NCBI GenBank assembly: GCA_014526335.1
Contig: JACTAT010000004.1
Location: 3,450,722-3,514,721 of the forward strand
Reading direction: 5' to 3'
DNA: 64,000 bases
DNA from: Chrysaora quinquecirrha
Lineage: Eukaryota > Cnidaria > Scyphozoa > Semaeostomeae > Pelagiidae
The first letter of the stretch is position 1, and the number at the start of each line of letters is the position of its first letter. A program made the translations under genes and the position numbers. Positions 34,140 to 45,400 of this stretch are shown piece by piece. Below the pieces are notes generated by a model that was given only the letters and a program-made list of their open reading frames with translations, was not told the DNA's origin and searched no databases.

Positions 34140-34400
34140 CTCAGTCGACTTTACACTTTACCCCTGGTCTGGATGCATTAGCATATAGCAGGGTGCAGCC
34201 ACACACGGCGCTCATAACTACCGACCAGGTACCCATTTATACACCTGGGTGGAGAGAGGCACACTTGTGTTAACAACTTGCCCAAGGTTATTATCTCTGC
34301 AACACAAGTGGAAAGACCGTGGCTCGAACCCACAACATTTTCGTTGTGAGTCCAGCACGCTAACCACTGCGCCACAGAGACCTGGCACCGGCCACCTATC
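34140..34400 (-). mobile_element. tRNA-derived SINE (second family)
   Basis: The minus strand has a tRNA-like head: gtctctgtggcgcagtggtt with A box, gcgtgctggactcacaac, and gtgggttcgagccac with B box. The body gggtacctggtcggtagtta then ggctgcaccctgct follows. The tRNA-like part cannot be a functional tRNA gene as far as I can fold it, because the acceptor arms do not pair well. Confidence 0.85.
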
Positions 34401-34828
34401 TGTCAAAATAGTGGCAATTTTTGGACTAGGCATCGAGACACGATGTAGATTCCGAAAGCAGATATTCTGGGCAAGGAAATCCAATGAAATTCATTTATAA
34501 CTGTCAGGAAACATACAATGCAGAATATAGCATCGTTTTTTGGTTTTATAGAATCTTTTAAAAAAAATTTTCGGCCTTTTCGGCGTGATGTTAATTGTGA
34601 CGTCACTTAATTATTTCTATTGTTGCAGCAGCCAATAAAACAAACGAATTGACAATACCGATATTACGGTCAAATATGGAAAGCGAGGTTTCACGTGGAG
34701 TTATATTTACCCTGGGGACGAGGTCGACGAATACTATATCAATATCTAAAATATATTAATTATAATTTTTAACTAAACGGTCAACTAACCTTGCATCAAA
34801 CTTCTAAATTACAATTTGGTGATTCCCA

Positions 34829-35020
34829 TCAAATTGTCCGGCCATCAAACTGTCCGGAGCTTGCCAGCGAGGATGCTGGGGAGTCCCATGTTCCGTAATC
34901 TTCAGGATGCGAGGCGATTAGCATGGTGCGTGATTCCCGAGTAACGGCATCTCGGAAAGATTTCCGACTCCAGCCATAGACCAAGCTGTTTAGAAATCCT
35001 TGAAGAGGGGCTGATAGCGT
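34829..35020 (-). CDS. TMEM116: TMEM116-like exon 12 (TM7, C-tail, stop)
   Basis: TLSAPLQGFLNSLVYGWSRK followed by SFRDAV and a Ser-rich cytoplasmic tail, ending TGA at 34829-34831. Equivalent to [22 protein letters not shown] of human TMEM116. Confidence 0.88.
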   Translation of the reverse strand, partial: TLSAPLQGFLNSLVYGWSRKSFRDAVTRESRTMLIASHPEDYGTWDSPASSLASSGQFDGRTI

Positions 35021-38000
35021 CTGCGAAAGAAATTGGAATCCGAGAGTAAAGAAGGCCAAGTCAAAGATCAAAAGGCTCTTTTAACAATAGGGTGCGACGC
35101 AATAAAAACACCGTCGTTTTCGAGACGGTACCTTTGCCTTCTCACTAAGACTTCTAATTTAACATTGAAGGGCAAAATAGACAAATAAAAAATGAATAGA
35201 AAAATAGATAAACAAAACCAAACGAGTAGATAAAACTATCAAGTAAATAACCATGAAATATTCGATCTCTGATAGGTACAAGATAAAGCGAACAAATCAC
35301 TAAGATAAATAATCAATATATATGCAATGAATAAATAAACAAATGAATAAACAAATGAAAAAATACATAAATAACTGAATGAATGAATAAATAAATAGAT
35401 AAATAAATAAAAAATAAATAAATAAATAAATGAATGAATGAAAGAAAAACAAAAATAAGCAAAATAATAAACAATAAAAATAAGCAAACAAACAAACAAA
35501 TAAATAAACAACAAATAATTCGCAAATAAGTGAATAAGAATGATTATTTTACCTGAAGAACATAAAGTCCAAAATACTTTATCATTGGATAGCCTTTGTG
35601 TCCTTTTGATAACTCTCATGTAACTTTAATGATGCAAGTATCAATGCTGTAAAAAGTAGAAAATTAATCTGTTAAACTTCAGTTTGGGGGAAAAGGGGAG
35701 GCTGGTACTTTCATTGTTAGAATAGGAACAGGGAACGTATATTCTGTTGTATCCAATCGTAAAACAAACAGGTCATTTCGATTGGGGGGTGACATCAGAA
35801 ACTGGACAGGTCTTGCATACTAGGAAGCCGTGATTCTAAACAAAGATGAGGAAGATGGAGGACTTTTCATGCAACTCTCGAGACGAGGAAGCACCATGAT
35901 GAAGCAGATAGTGTAAGAAGTGTAAAACAACGCAACATTGGCACAGGAAATGCTTCTATAATAATAAATAATAATAATTTATTTATTTATAAACATAAAT
36001 TATTTATAGTAAATTTAATATCTGGGGTGTTTTGTCTTGTTTTCTCTCTTTCTTTGGTTAGTTTGTATTCGTAGAGTAGTTAATAAAGTAAAGCCTTTTT
36101 TTGGTAGTTGGTGGTAAATGACTTTAACATGGTTTGATTAGACTTTTTCAATTACTGTACAATTTGTTATCTATTAAAAGTTTGGGTCTTTGTATTGAAT
36201 TATGTATGCTTAGTAATAGCTATATCTTTTTTTTCTTTGTTTTTGAATGTAAAGCTTAATTTCTTACCTTTTCTAACTAGTTTTGATTGTAATTAGCGAT
36301 TTTAGTGTTTTAATGTTGCAATTAGGTTAGAGGCCTGTTTGGCCTAGATACCTTGTTATTAAAAAAAAAAATAATAATAATGCCTTCACTCACCTGGCGT
36401 CCAGCAATATATAAACACTGTAATATAAACAGCAGCCCTTGTTGCCATAGCATGAATAACAACTCTTTGCCTGTTGGTATGGAAGCCTAGTGCAGAAAAA
36501 CATGAAAATTATATCGGCTACGAGGGTTGTGAAGCGATTCATTCTATTCCTTTCTTATAGTGAAACTTGTATTATTACACTAAAGAATCCAAAAGGTGTA
36601 GTGATCAAAGGCGTTTAACTAACGATCGCTTGGTCGTGTAGACCCATATCGTCAGGATCATACTCAAATCTTCAACCAAATCAGCGAAACTAGGAGACAT
36701 GTCGCGCGCGACACTGTATTCGGCGTGTCTCCCAGGGTGGCTAAACATGCGAGTGACAAGCAAGCAACATGTCCCCTGAGTCATTTGCATGTCGCGGAGA
36801 CAAGAAATGTTTCTTTTGTCTCCCAGAAACATTTGCGTGTCTCTTGCTAAAAATTTTATCGCCCGTTTTAAAGTTTTGAGGTGGCTAAACTGGGACACAC
36901 CGAGGGGACATCAATGTCGCGCGCGACGTGTATCCTAGTTTAGCCAGGCCTTAACTTTTCTATGCAGGTATCAAGGGAATTCTATCTAGAACACTAGTCT
37001 ACAGGAAAAAACTTTTGCATTTATTTTTGGAGCTTTTGGAAAATTTTCTATCCCATACATACAGGCTAGAAATTAGCAGGTTTAGAAGAATAGTCTTTGA
37101 GCTTTCACAAAAATTCAAAATTTCGAGGAATAGCGAAAACATTGTACGGCATACTTAAAAGCTTCTTTCGCCTGATTCCTCGGAGTAAAAGCGTCAAAAG
37201 CAGACGGAAACCATTTATACCCAGATGCAGGTCAAAATGCACCAATCAGAAAAGTGGAGCTGAATTTGCATTGTGTTTTAAACACCAATCAGCTTGCAGG
37301 ATACAGCGAAATGTCCAATTAAATTAAGCGACTGAATTAATTGAAGAGTTCAAGTTAGACGACGAACTCTTTCTGCCTACACAGAATAGGACTTTTGATT
37401 TTGATGCTAAAAGGTTCCAAAACGCTTGAAGAAACGAAGATTTCTCGATTAATCGAATTTGATGGCTTACGGACTGAAAAAGTAAAGCAAGCGTCAAATA
37501 AATCTAAGCTTACCAAGTATTGTTTTTCTATACATTCTCAGAGTCAGAAGATAAAGGACCTGAAATTACAACAAAATGTCAGTCAGTCAGTCAGTCAGTC
37601 AGTCAGTCAGTCAGTCAGTCAGTCAGTCAGTCAGTCAGTCAGTCAGTCAGTCAGTCAGTCAGTCAGTCAGTCAGTCAGTCAGTCAGTCAGTCAGTCAGTC
37701 AGTCAGTCAGTCAGTCAGTCAGTCAGTCAGTCAGTCAGTCAGTCAGTCAGTCAGTCAGTCAGTCAGTCAGTCAGTCAGTCAGTCAGTCAGTCAGTCAGTC
37801 AGTCGGTCAGTCAGTCAATCCGTCAGTCAGTCAGCCAATTAATCAGTCAGTCAGTCAGTCAGTCAGTCAGTCAGTCAGTCAGTCAGTCAGTCAGTCAGTC
37901 AGTCAGTCAGTCAGTCAGTCAGTCAGTCAGTCAGTCAGTCAGTCAGTCAGTTAGTCAGTCAGCCAATTAATCAGTCAGTCAGTAAATGAGTCAGACAGTC

Positions 38001-41000
38001 AGTGAGCGAGTGAGTGAGTGAGTGAGCGAGTGAGTGAGTCCGTCAGTCAGTGAGTGAGTACGTTTCCAGCATATTTCAGCTTTCTATAGCCACAATACAG
38101 CCTCGGAATGGCACGGAAGCACACGCAAGAAGACAGCGCCCAAACTGAGTTGTTCGCCAGGGAGATTAGGTACCAAACTTCTCTTTCATTGCTTAAGCTC
38201 CCTGGTGTTCATTTCCACATTAACGTGGAAAAATTGCATTTAATTCTTAAACAATGGTCACACATCAGACATACGAGGAAAGCTTTGTGTAGCTTGTAGC
38301 CTGCCGTTCATCAAACGGACTCAGTAACTGTTTAGTAAGAAAAGAAAGTGAAACTCACTATAATTGCAATGATTGAAAAGGCCAACGTTGCGATGATAAG
38401 AGTTAGGCCGTTGTATCCAAGTAAATTTCCTGCAAACTAAAAACAACAAAATATTTGAGTTTGTTTTTGATAATTACTACACTGGAGTATACAAAGGGAG
38501 TAGCGAATAACCTCCCCCTGTTTGTTGATTTTTTGAACATTGTTTCAACCCCGACTTGTATTACAGTTGACATCCGCTATCTCGAACTCTCAAGGGAAAC
38601 TGGAATTTGTTCGAGATAGCGAATGTTCGAAATAACGGATGCCCCATATAAATATAAAAGATTATAGTTTTTAAGTCAGAAAAGGAACCCCTATTAACAT
38701 GCAGGGTTACTGATCCCAAATTTCATCAAAAACAAGTCTCGTATTTTTTACATAGGAGTCAAAGCTCATCTGCTTTCATCCCTACTATTGGTGAAATTGA
38801 GATAATGGCGATGAAGCACATCTCCAAAGAGAACAGCTTCATCTATTGTATACATGGGCAGCATATCACTTAGCTGCTGCCATTCCCGCTCCGCTAGGCG
38901 AACTTATACATATTTTCAGCCTGTCTCTTTATCCAGTTCAGCAGAAAATTTGGCAAAGTTCGAGATAAAGAGCAGGTTTTCCTCCATGGGAATTCGAAAA
39001 TGGTTCGAGACAGCGAATGTTCCAGGTAACGGGGTTCGAGATAGCGAATGATTTTTCTATAAAAACCCTTATACCAAAACGAGGGGAAATGGAAAATCGT
39101 TCGAGTTTGCGAATGTTCGAGATAGATGTCAACTGTATACCTCCCATTATTTTGTGTTATTTTCCAAAGATAAGACTTATTGCTTGAGTTGAGTTATCGC
39201 TATTGAATTCAACTGCTGGACGCTCAGACTACCCAACTCGCCCAGTTTGAACGAACTCGGTTTGATGTTAGTCTCAGTCTGGAGAGAAATAACTGGGACT
39301 CAGGTAATAAGTCTATCTTAAGCACAGTGTAGGTCTTAAGATGACGTATTTGCCTCATTATTTCGACAATCGGTAAAGGTACAAGTCGAAATACCCATTT
39401 AAGCGTACAAATTTCTTCAATATATTGATTTAGAGCATTACTGGTGTTAGATTTTGGTTTAAAAGGGTGTTAGAACTTTCCGAATGCTAAATACCAAACT
39501 AAGGTTATGGCCTTTTTATAATTTTGCTTAACTTGCATAGGATACATTCAGCCAGGATCAAGCTTATAAGTTTCTTAATCGCTTAAATTTAAGAATTATT
39601 TTTGAAAATCGAAAAATTTTAAGAATAATCGAGGCTCAGCAAAAATTAAGGTATTCTTATTAAAAACAGTGTATTGTATTTCTTACGTTGAATGGCCGTG
39701 GTGCATCCAATAGAATGATACATCTAAAAATAAAAAGACAAATTTTTATTTGTTAACACAAATCAAAAAGACACTGCATGTAGCGGAATTTTAAAATGAA
39801 ATGAACTGGCTGACCGACTGACTGGCTGACTCTCTGAATCTCTGAATAACTGACTGACTGAATGGCTGGCTCACTGGATGGTTAACTGACTTATTGAATG
39901 ACTGATTGACTGACAGACAGACTGATTGACTGACTGACTGACTGACTGACTGACTGACTGACTGACTGACTGACTGACTGACTGACTGACTGACTGACTG
40001 ACTGACTGACTGACTGACTGACTGATTGACTGACTGACTGACTGACTTACTGACTAACTGACTGACTGACTGACTGACTGACTGACTGACTGACTGACTG
40101 ACTGACTGACTGACTGACTGACTGACTGACTGACTGACTGACTGACTGACTGACTGACTGACTGACTGACTGACTGACTGACTGACTGACTGACTGACTG
40201 ACTGACTGACTGACTGACTGACTGACTGACTGACTGACTGACTGACTGACTGACCGACTGACCGACTGACTGACTGACTGGCTCATTGATTGACTGACTG
40301 ACTGACTGACTGACTGACTGACTGACTGACTGACTGACTGACTAACTGACTGACTGACTGACTGACTGACTGACGGACTGACTGACTGACTGACTGATTG
40401 ACAGACTGGCCCATTGACTGACTGACTGACTGACTGACTGACTGACTGACTGACTGACTGACTGACTGACTGACTGACTGACTGACTGACTGACTGACTG
40501 ACTGACTGACTGACGGACTGACTGACTGACTGATTGACAGACTGGCCCATTGACTGACTGACCCACAATCAGACTGACTAAGGTCATGAAATGAAAAAGA
40601 TTTTCTTACTGCTGGCACAGATCTGGTTTACTGTGTCTCATTTCAATTAACAATGGGATGATGATGGCAATTGGCATTATCCTGGAAAAAACAAATATCT
40701 TAATAAACAACAGGAATAACAGAACGTAATAGGAAAGACAAACACACAATTTTGGAATTTTTTGTTTTTACTTATTTCTATTTAACCGCTTTAACCTTAA
40801 CTTTTGGCACAGCGTGGTTACCTTAACTTTGGTTGATTTAGATCTCAACCAAAGCAAAGTCACAGCTCTTGAATAAGCAAAATTTAAGCGAAGTTAAGCC
40901 CTAAGATAACTTTACTACTAGGGGACTTTCACAAAATGAGAACTTATTCCTATCTTACCACGAAAATGCATAAATAGCAACTCTGAACCAACTGTGATTG

Positions 41001-42044
41001 ATGATATGTTGTTGCGAGGCCTGGAAAAAAAATTATAAAAAAATCGACCTTGGAGGTGCTACAAAATTTCAAAAGTCGAGGTTTCTTTTACCAAATCTTG
41101 TTGCTAGTCTAGCACTCAATTTTTCGGTATAATTATTGCCCATATAATTCAATATCTAAGCATGTTGATTAAAATGAAGTAAGAAAACACATACTTATAT
41201 TATCTTAACTAAAAAGATGACAAAAATTGCTCGGAAGTAAAAAAAAGCTCAAGTTATTTGCGAGGTTTTTCAGTCCTCCTGTTCCCTTGCTGTTTTGATT
41301 AGAGCAATTTGTGTCTCCTTTATCAGCCCTTTGACGTACACTTAAGAGGGTCACAAGAGGAAAGAAGTCAGCCAAAATATATGGTGACAAGTCAACTCTG
41401 TTTCAAGACAATTAAAAAACATAGGGGCCCTATGGGCGTGTTCGAAGAACGACTCTGGTTGAATATAGCTATTTCGGTCAAATGATGAAAGATGTTAATC
41501 GGTATGCACAACAATGACGATAATGATTATTATGATAATGGTGGTGGTTATGATGATGATGTTGATGACCACGATGATTATGATGCTTGTTGGTAGGGGT
41601 GGTTGTGGTGGTAGTATGGATGTAGTGGTGGTGGTAGAGGTGGTTGTGGTGCTGAAGGTAGGGGTGCTTGTGATGGTTGTGATAGGGATGATCGTGGTGA
41701 TGATTGTAGGGGGGGTTGTGGTGGTGGTGATAGGGGTGGTCGAGATGATGGTTGTAGGGGTGGTTGTGGTGGTGGTGATAAGGGGCGTGGTGGTTTTGAT
41801 AGAGGTGATCGTGGTGATGGTTGTAGGGGTGGCTGTGGTGGTGGTTTTAGGGGGCTGGTGGTGGTGATAAGGGTGGTGGTGGTGATGGTTTTAGGGGTGG
41901 TTGTGGTGGTGGTGATAGGGGTGGTGGTGGTGATGGTTGTAGGGGTGATTGTGGCGGTGGTGAGTTCCTTTAGATCTTGCCGCAGCCACACCATCAATGA
42001 TAGTGATGGTAATCATGATGATGATGATGATAATGATGATGGTG

Positions 42045-42076
<32 letters not shown>

Positions 42077-42438
42077 GACGATTTTTATGGCGAGGATGAT
42101 AATAATGAAGATTTGTTTTGAAAACTGGTTTGAAATTGCCGCTCTTTGCCAAGACTCTTTGATTAATGTTGAGAATGCGTGAAATGTCATTTACCAATCC
42201 AAGGTGGCAATTTGCCAGTTTAAATGGTAAACAGCCATGAGTCAGATGCAATCAAGCTTGTGCGAAGAGAAAAATTGTCACATGACCTTAAATCGACAAA
42301 GGGGCTTGCTGGCCGTGATTGTGAAGAACTAACCGCAAATTGCGCATAAATGGCCGAGACAATGGCCCTAATGGCATTCTTGAGATGCTTATACTATTGT
42401 TACACGTTTTCCATTGTTCAAGCGTTGGTTAGTCAGTG

Positions 42439-42485
<47 letters not shown>

Positions 42486-45400
42486 GACACGCCACCCCAC
42501 ACCAATGTGTTCGAAATTCTTCGAACACAAAAAGGGCTAGTTCCACGGCCAAACTTTTCATTTTCCAACCGCTTTCGTTTTTAATTCACGCTTTTAACTG
42601 AATTTACCAAAACATAAATTAAATACGAGATAAAAAGTGCGTGAATGATTCTTATTTGAACACAAAAATGACAAACACAAGAAATAAAATATATTTCAAT
42701 CGTTCACTGTTCAACTTCAGTTAGGCCATGGCAAACCAATTTAACATTACTGGTCACTGTTTGACCGTTTGGCCACATCGCAAAACATTGCTTGACAAGC
42801 AGAGTTCCTTCAGCAATGTTTAAGAAAATTTCAAACACATATTCTATGCTTTTATCAAGCAAAAATGATCGAGGAGCAATGTTCTGTGACGTAGCCAAAC
42901 GATAAAAAAATTGTGTTTCCCGAGCAAATCTCAAATGTTTGACAGTGTTAGAGCACAGGATGAATTAACAAAGGAATTCAAAATACCGAAATGGAAGGGT
43001 CATCCAGTTGAAACATTCTGTCTTTCTTCTCCTTCATCCGTAGAAATACATTCAAGGCATAATTGACCGTTAAGAAGAAACTCATCATATGCACCATCTA
43101 TGGGAAAACACAAGCTTTTTACAACCAAAGTGGGACAGAGAAGTCAAGTCAAGTCAAGCCAAGTCAAGTCAAGTCAAGTCAAGTCAAGTCAAGTCAAGTC
43201 AAGTCAAGTCAAGTCAAGTCAAGTCAAGTCAAGTCAAGTCAAGTCAAGTCAAGTCAAGTCAAGTCAAGTCAAGTCAAGTCAAGTCAAGTCAAGTCAAGTC
43301 AAGTCAAGTCAAGTCAAGTCAAGTCAAGTCAAGTCAAGTCAAGTCAAGTCAAGTCAAGTCAAGTCAAGTCAAGTCAAGTCAAGTCAAGTCAAGTCAAGTC
43401 AAGTCAAGTCAAGTCAAGTCAAGTCAAGTCAAGTCAAGTCAAGTCAAGTCAAGTCAAGTCAAGTCAAGTCAAGTCAAGTCAAGTCAAGTCAAGTCAAGTC
43501 AAGTCAAGTCAAGTCAAGTCAAGTCAAGTCAAGTCAAGTCAAGTCAAGTCAAGTCAAGTCAAGTCAAGTCAAGTCAAGTCAAGTCAAGTCAAGTCAAGTC
43601 AAGTCAAGTCAAGTCAAGTCAAGTCAAGTCAAGTCAAGTCAAGTCAAGTCAAGTCAAGTCAAGTCAAGTCAAGTCAAGTCAAGTCAAGTCAAGTCAAGTC
43701 AAGTCAAGTCAAGTCAAGTCAAGTCAAGTCAAGTCAAGTCAAGTCAAGTCAAGTCAAGTCAAGTCAAGTCAAGTCAAGTCAAGTCAAGTCAAGTCAAGTC
43801 AAGTCAAGTCAAGTCAAGTCAAGTCAAGTCAAGTCAAGTCAAGTCAAGTCAAGTCAAGTCAAGTCAAGTCAAGTCAAGTCAAGTCAAGTCAAGTCAAGTC
43901 AAGTCAAGTCAAGTCAAGTCAAGTCAAGTCAAGTCAAGTCAAGTCAAGTCAAGTCAAGTCAAGTCAAGTCAAGTCAAGTCAAGTCAAGTCAAGTCAAGTC
44001 AAGTCAAGTCAAGTCAAGTCAAGTCAAGTCAAGTCAAGTCAAGTCAAGTCAAGTCAAGTCAAGTCAAGTCAAGTCAAGTCAAGTCAAGTCAAGTCAAGTC
44101 AAGTCAAGTCAAGTCAAGTCAAGTCAAGTCAAGTCAAGTCAAGTCAAGTCAAGTCAAGTCAAGTCAAGTCAAGTCAAGTCAAGTCAAGTCAAGTCAAGTC
44201 AAGTCAAGTCAAGTCAAGTCAAGTCAAGTCAAGTCAAGTCAAGTCAAGTCAAGTCAAGTCAAGTCAAGTCAAGTCAAGTCAAGTCAAGTCAAGTCAAGTC
44301 AAGTCAAGTCAAGTCAAGTCAAGTCAAGTCAAGTCAGTCAAGTCAAGTCAAGTCAAGTCAAGTCAAGTCAAGTCAAGTCAAGTCAAGTCAAGTCAAGTCA
44401 AGTCAAGTCAAGTCAAGTCAAGTCAAGTCAAGTCAAGTCAAGTCAAGTCAAGTCAAGTCAAGTCAAGTCAAGTCAAGTCAAGTCAAGTCAAGTCAAGTCA
44501 AGTCAAGTCAAGTCAAGTCAAGTCAAGTCAAAGTCAAGTCAAGTCAAGTCAAGTCAAGTCAAGTCAAGTCAAGTCAAGTCAAGTCAAGTCAAGTCAAGTC
44601 AAGTCAAGTCAAGTCAAGTCAAGTCAAGTCAAGTCAAGTCAAGTCAAGTCAAGTCAAGTCAAGTCAAGTCAAGTCAAGTCAGTCAAGTCAAGTCAAGTCA
44701 AGTCAAGTCAAGTCAAGTCAAGTCAAGTCAAGTCAAGTCAAGTCAAGTCAAGTCAAGTCAAGTCAAGTCAAGTCAAGTCAAGTCAAGTCAAGTCAAGTCA
44801 AGTCAAGTCAAGTCAAGTCAAGTCAAGTCAAGTCAAGTCAAGTCAAGTCAAGTCAAGTCAAGTCAAGTCGAATCAAGTTGAGTCAAACTACTCACATCAT
44901 ACAACACCACATCTGTCACATCAAATTATGAGAATTACCTTACCTCACAGAGACCTTGCCAGGTGGAACAGAAGTATGAGAAGTCAACACCAAAATTATT
45001 TGTGACATATTTGAAATGAATGATGGGTCCAATTACCCAAAATAATGCCAAGAGAAAATCAGCAATTGACAGATGAAACAAAGGGTTTACCTGAAAAAAG
45101 TAATGAATTGAAAATTTAATACTTCAAGGAAGTACAGTAAAACCAACCACTAAGAAACTGACTTATAAGAAACTGCAACATAGCACATGAAATTATTTCT
45201 ACCCAGTTATAAGAAAAAATAGCCTCAAAAACTTTTGTTCAGTTTCTTACAAGTCTTCAGTCTGCAGAGTTTGGAACACAGTAGGTGCACCCTCAGGGAG
45301 TTTGGAGGTGCACCTGGATGTCAAGTGCCCCAAAAACTTCTGCTTTTATGCTATAAAAAGCAAAAAATTTCACTAGAAGGTGTACTTGAAAGAAGAACAG

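Larger units (their letters stand above)
32460..34828. other. Convergent intergenic spacer
   Basis: Contains the GCAA array and a SINE at 34140-34400. The 33250-34130 and 34400-34800 stretches show no recognisable gene. Confidence 0.6.

Noticed and set aside
34320..34395. Functional tRNA gene on the minus strand
   Set aside because: Has A and B boxes, but the stems do not pair as a tRNA and a SINE body follows directly.
37395..37970. ORFs of VSQS repeats, and similar ones at 40047-40618
   Set aside because: Direct translation of the GTCA tetranucleotide arrays. Every frame gives the same peptide.
41514..42251. ORFs rich in Val/Met/Gly (plus) or Thr/Pro (minus)
   Set aside because: Translations of the GGT and GAT/ATT repeats.
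43063..45005. Three overlapping 600-residue ORFs of KSSQV repeats
   Set aside because: All three frames are open because the AAGTC pentamer contains no stop on this strand. There is no codon structure, and the array lies in an intron of the opposite-strand gene.
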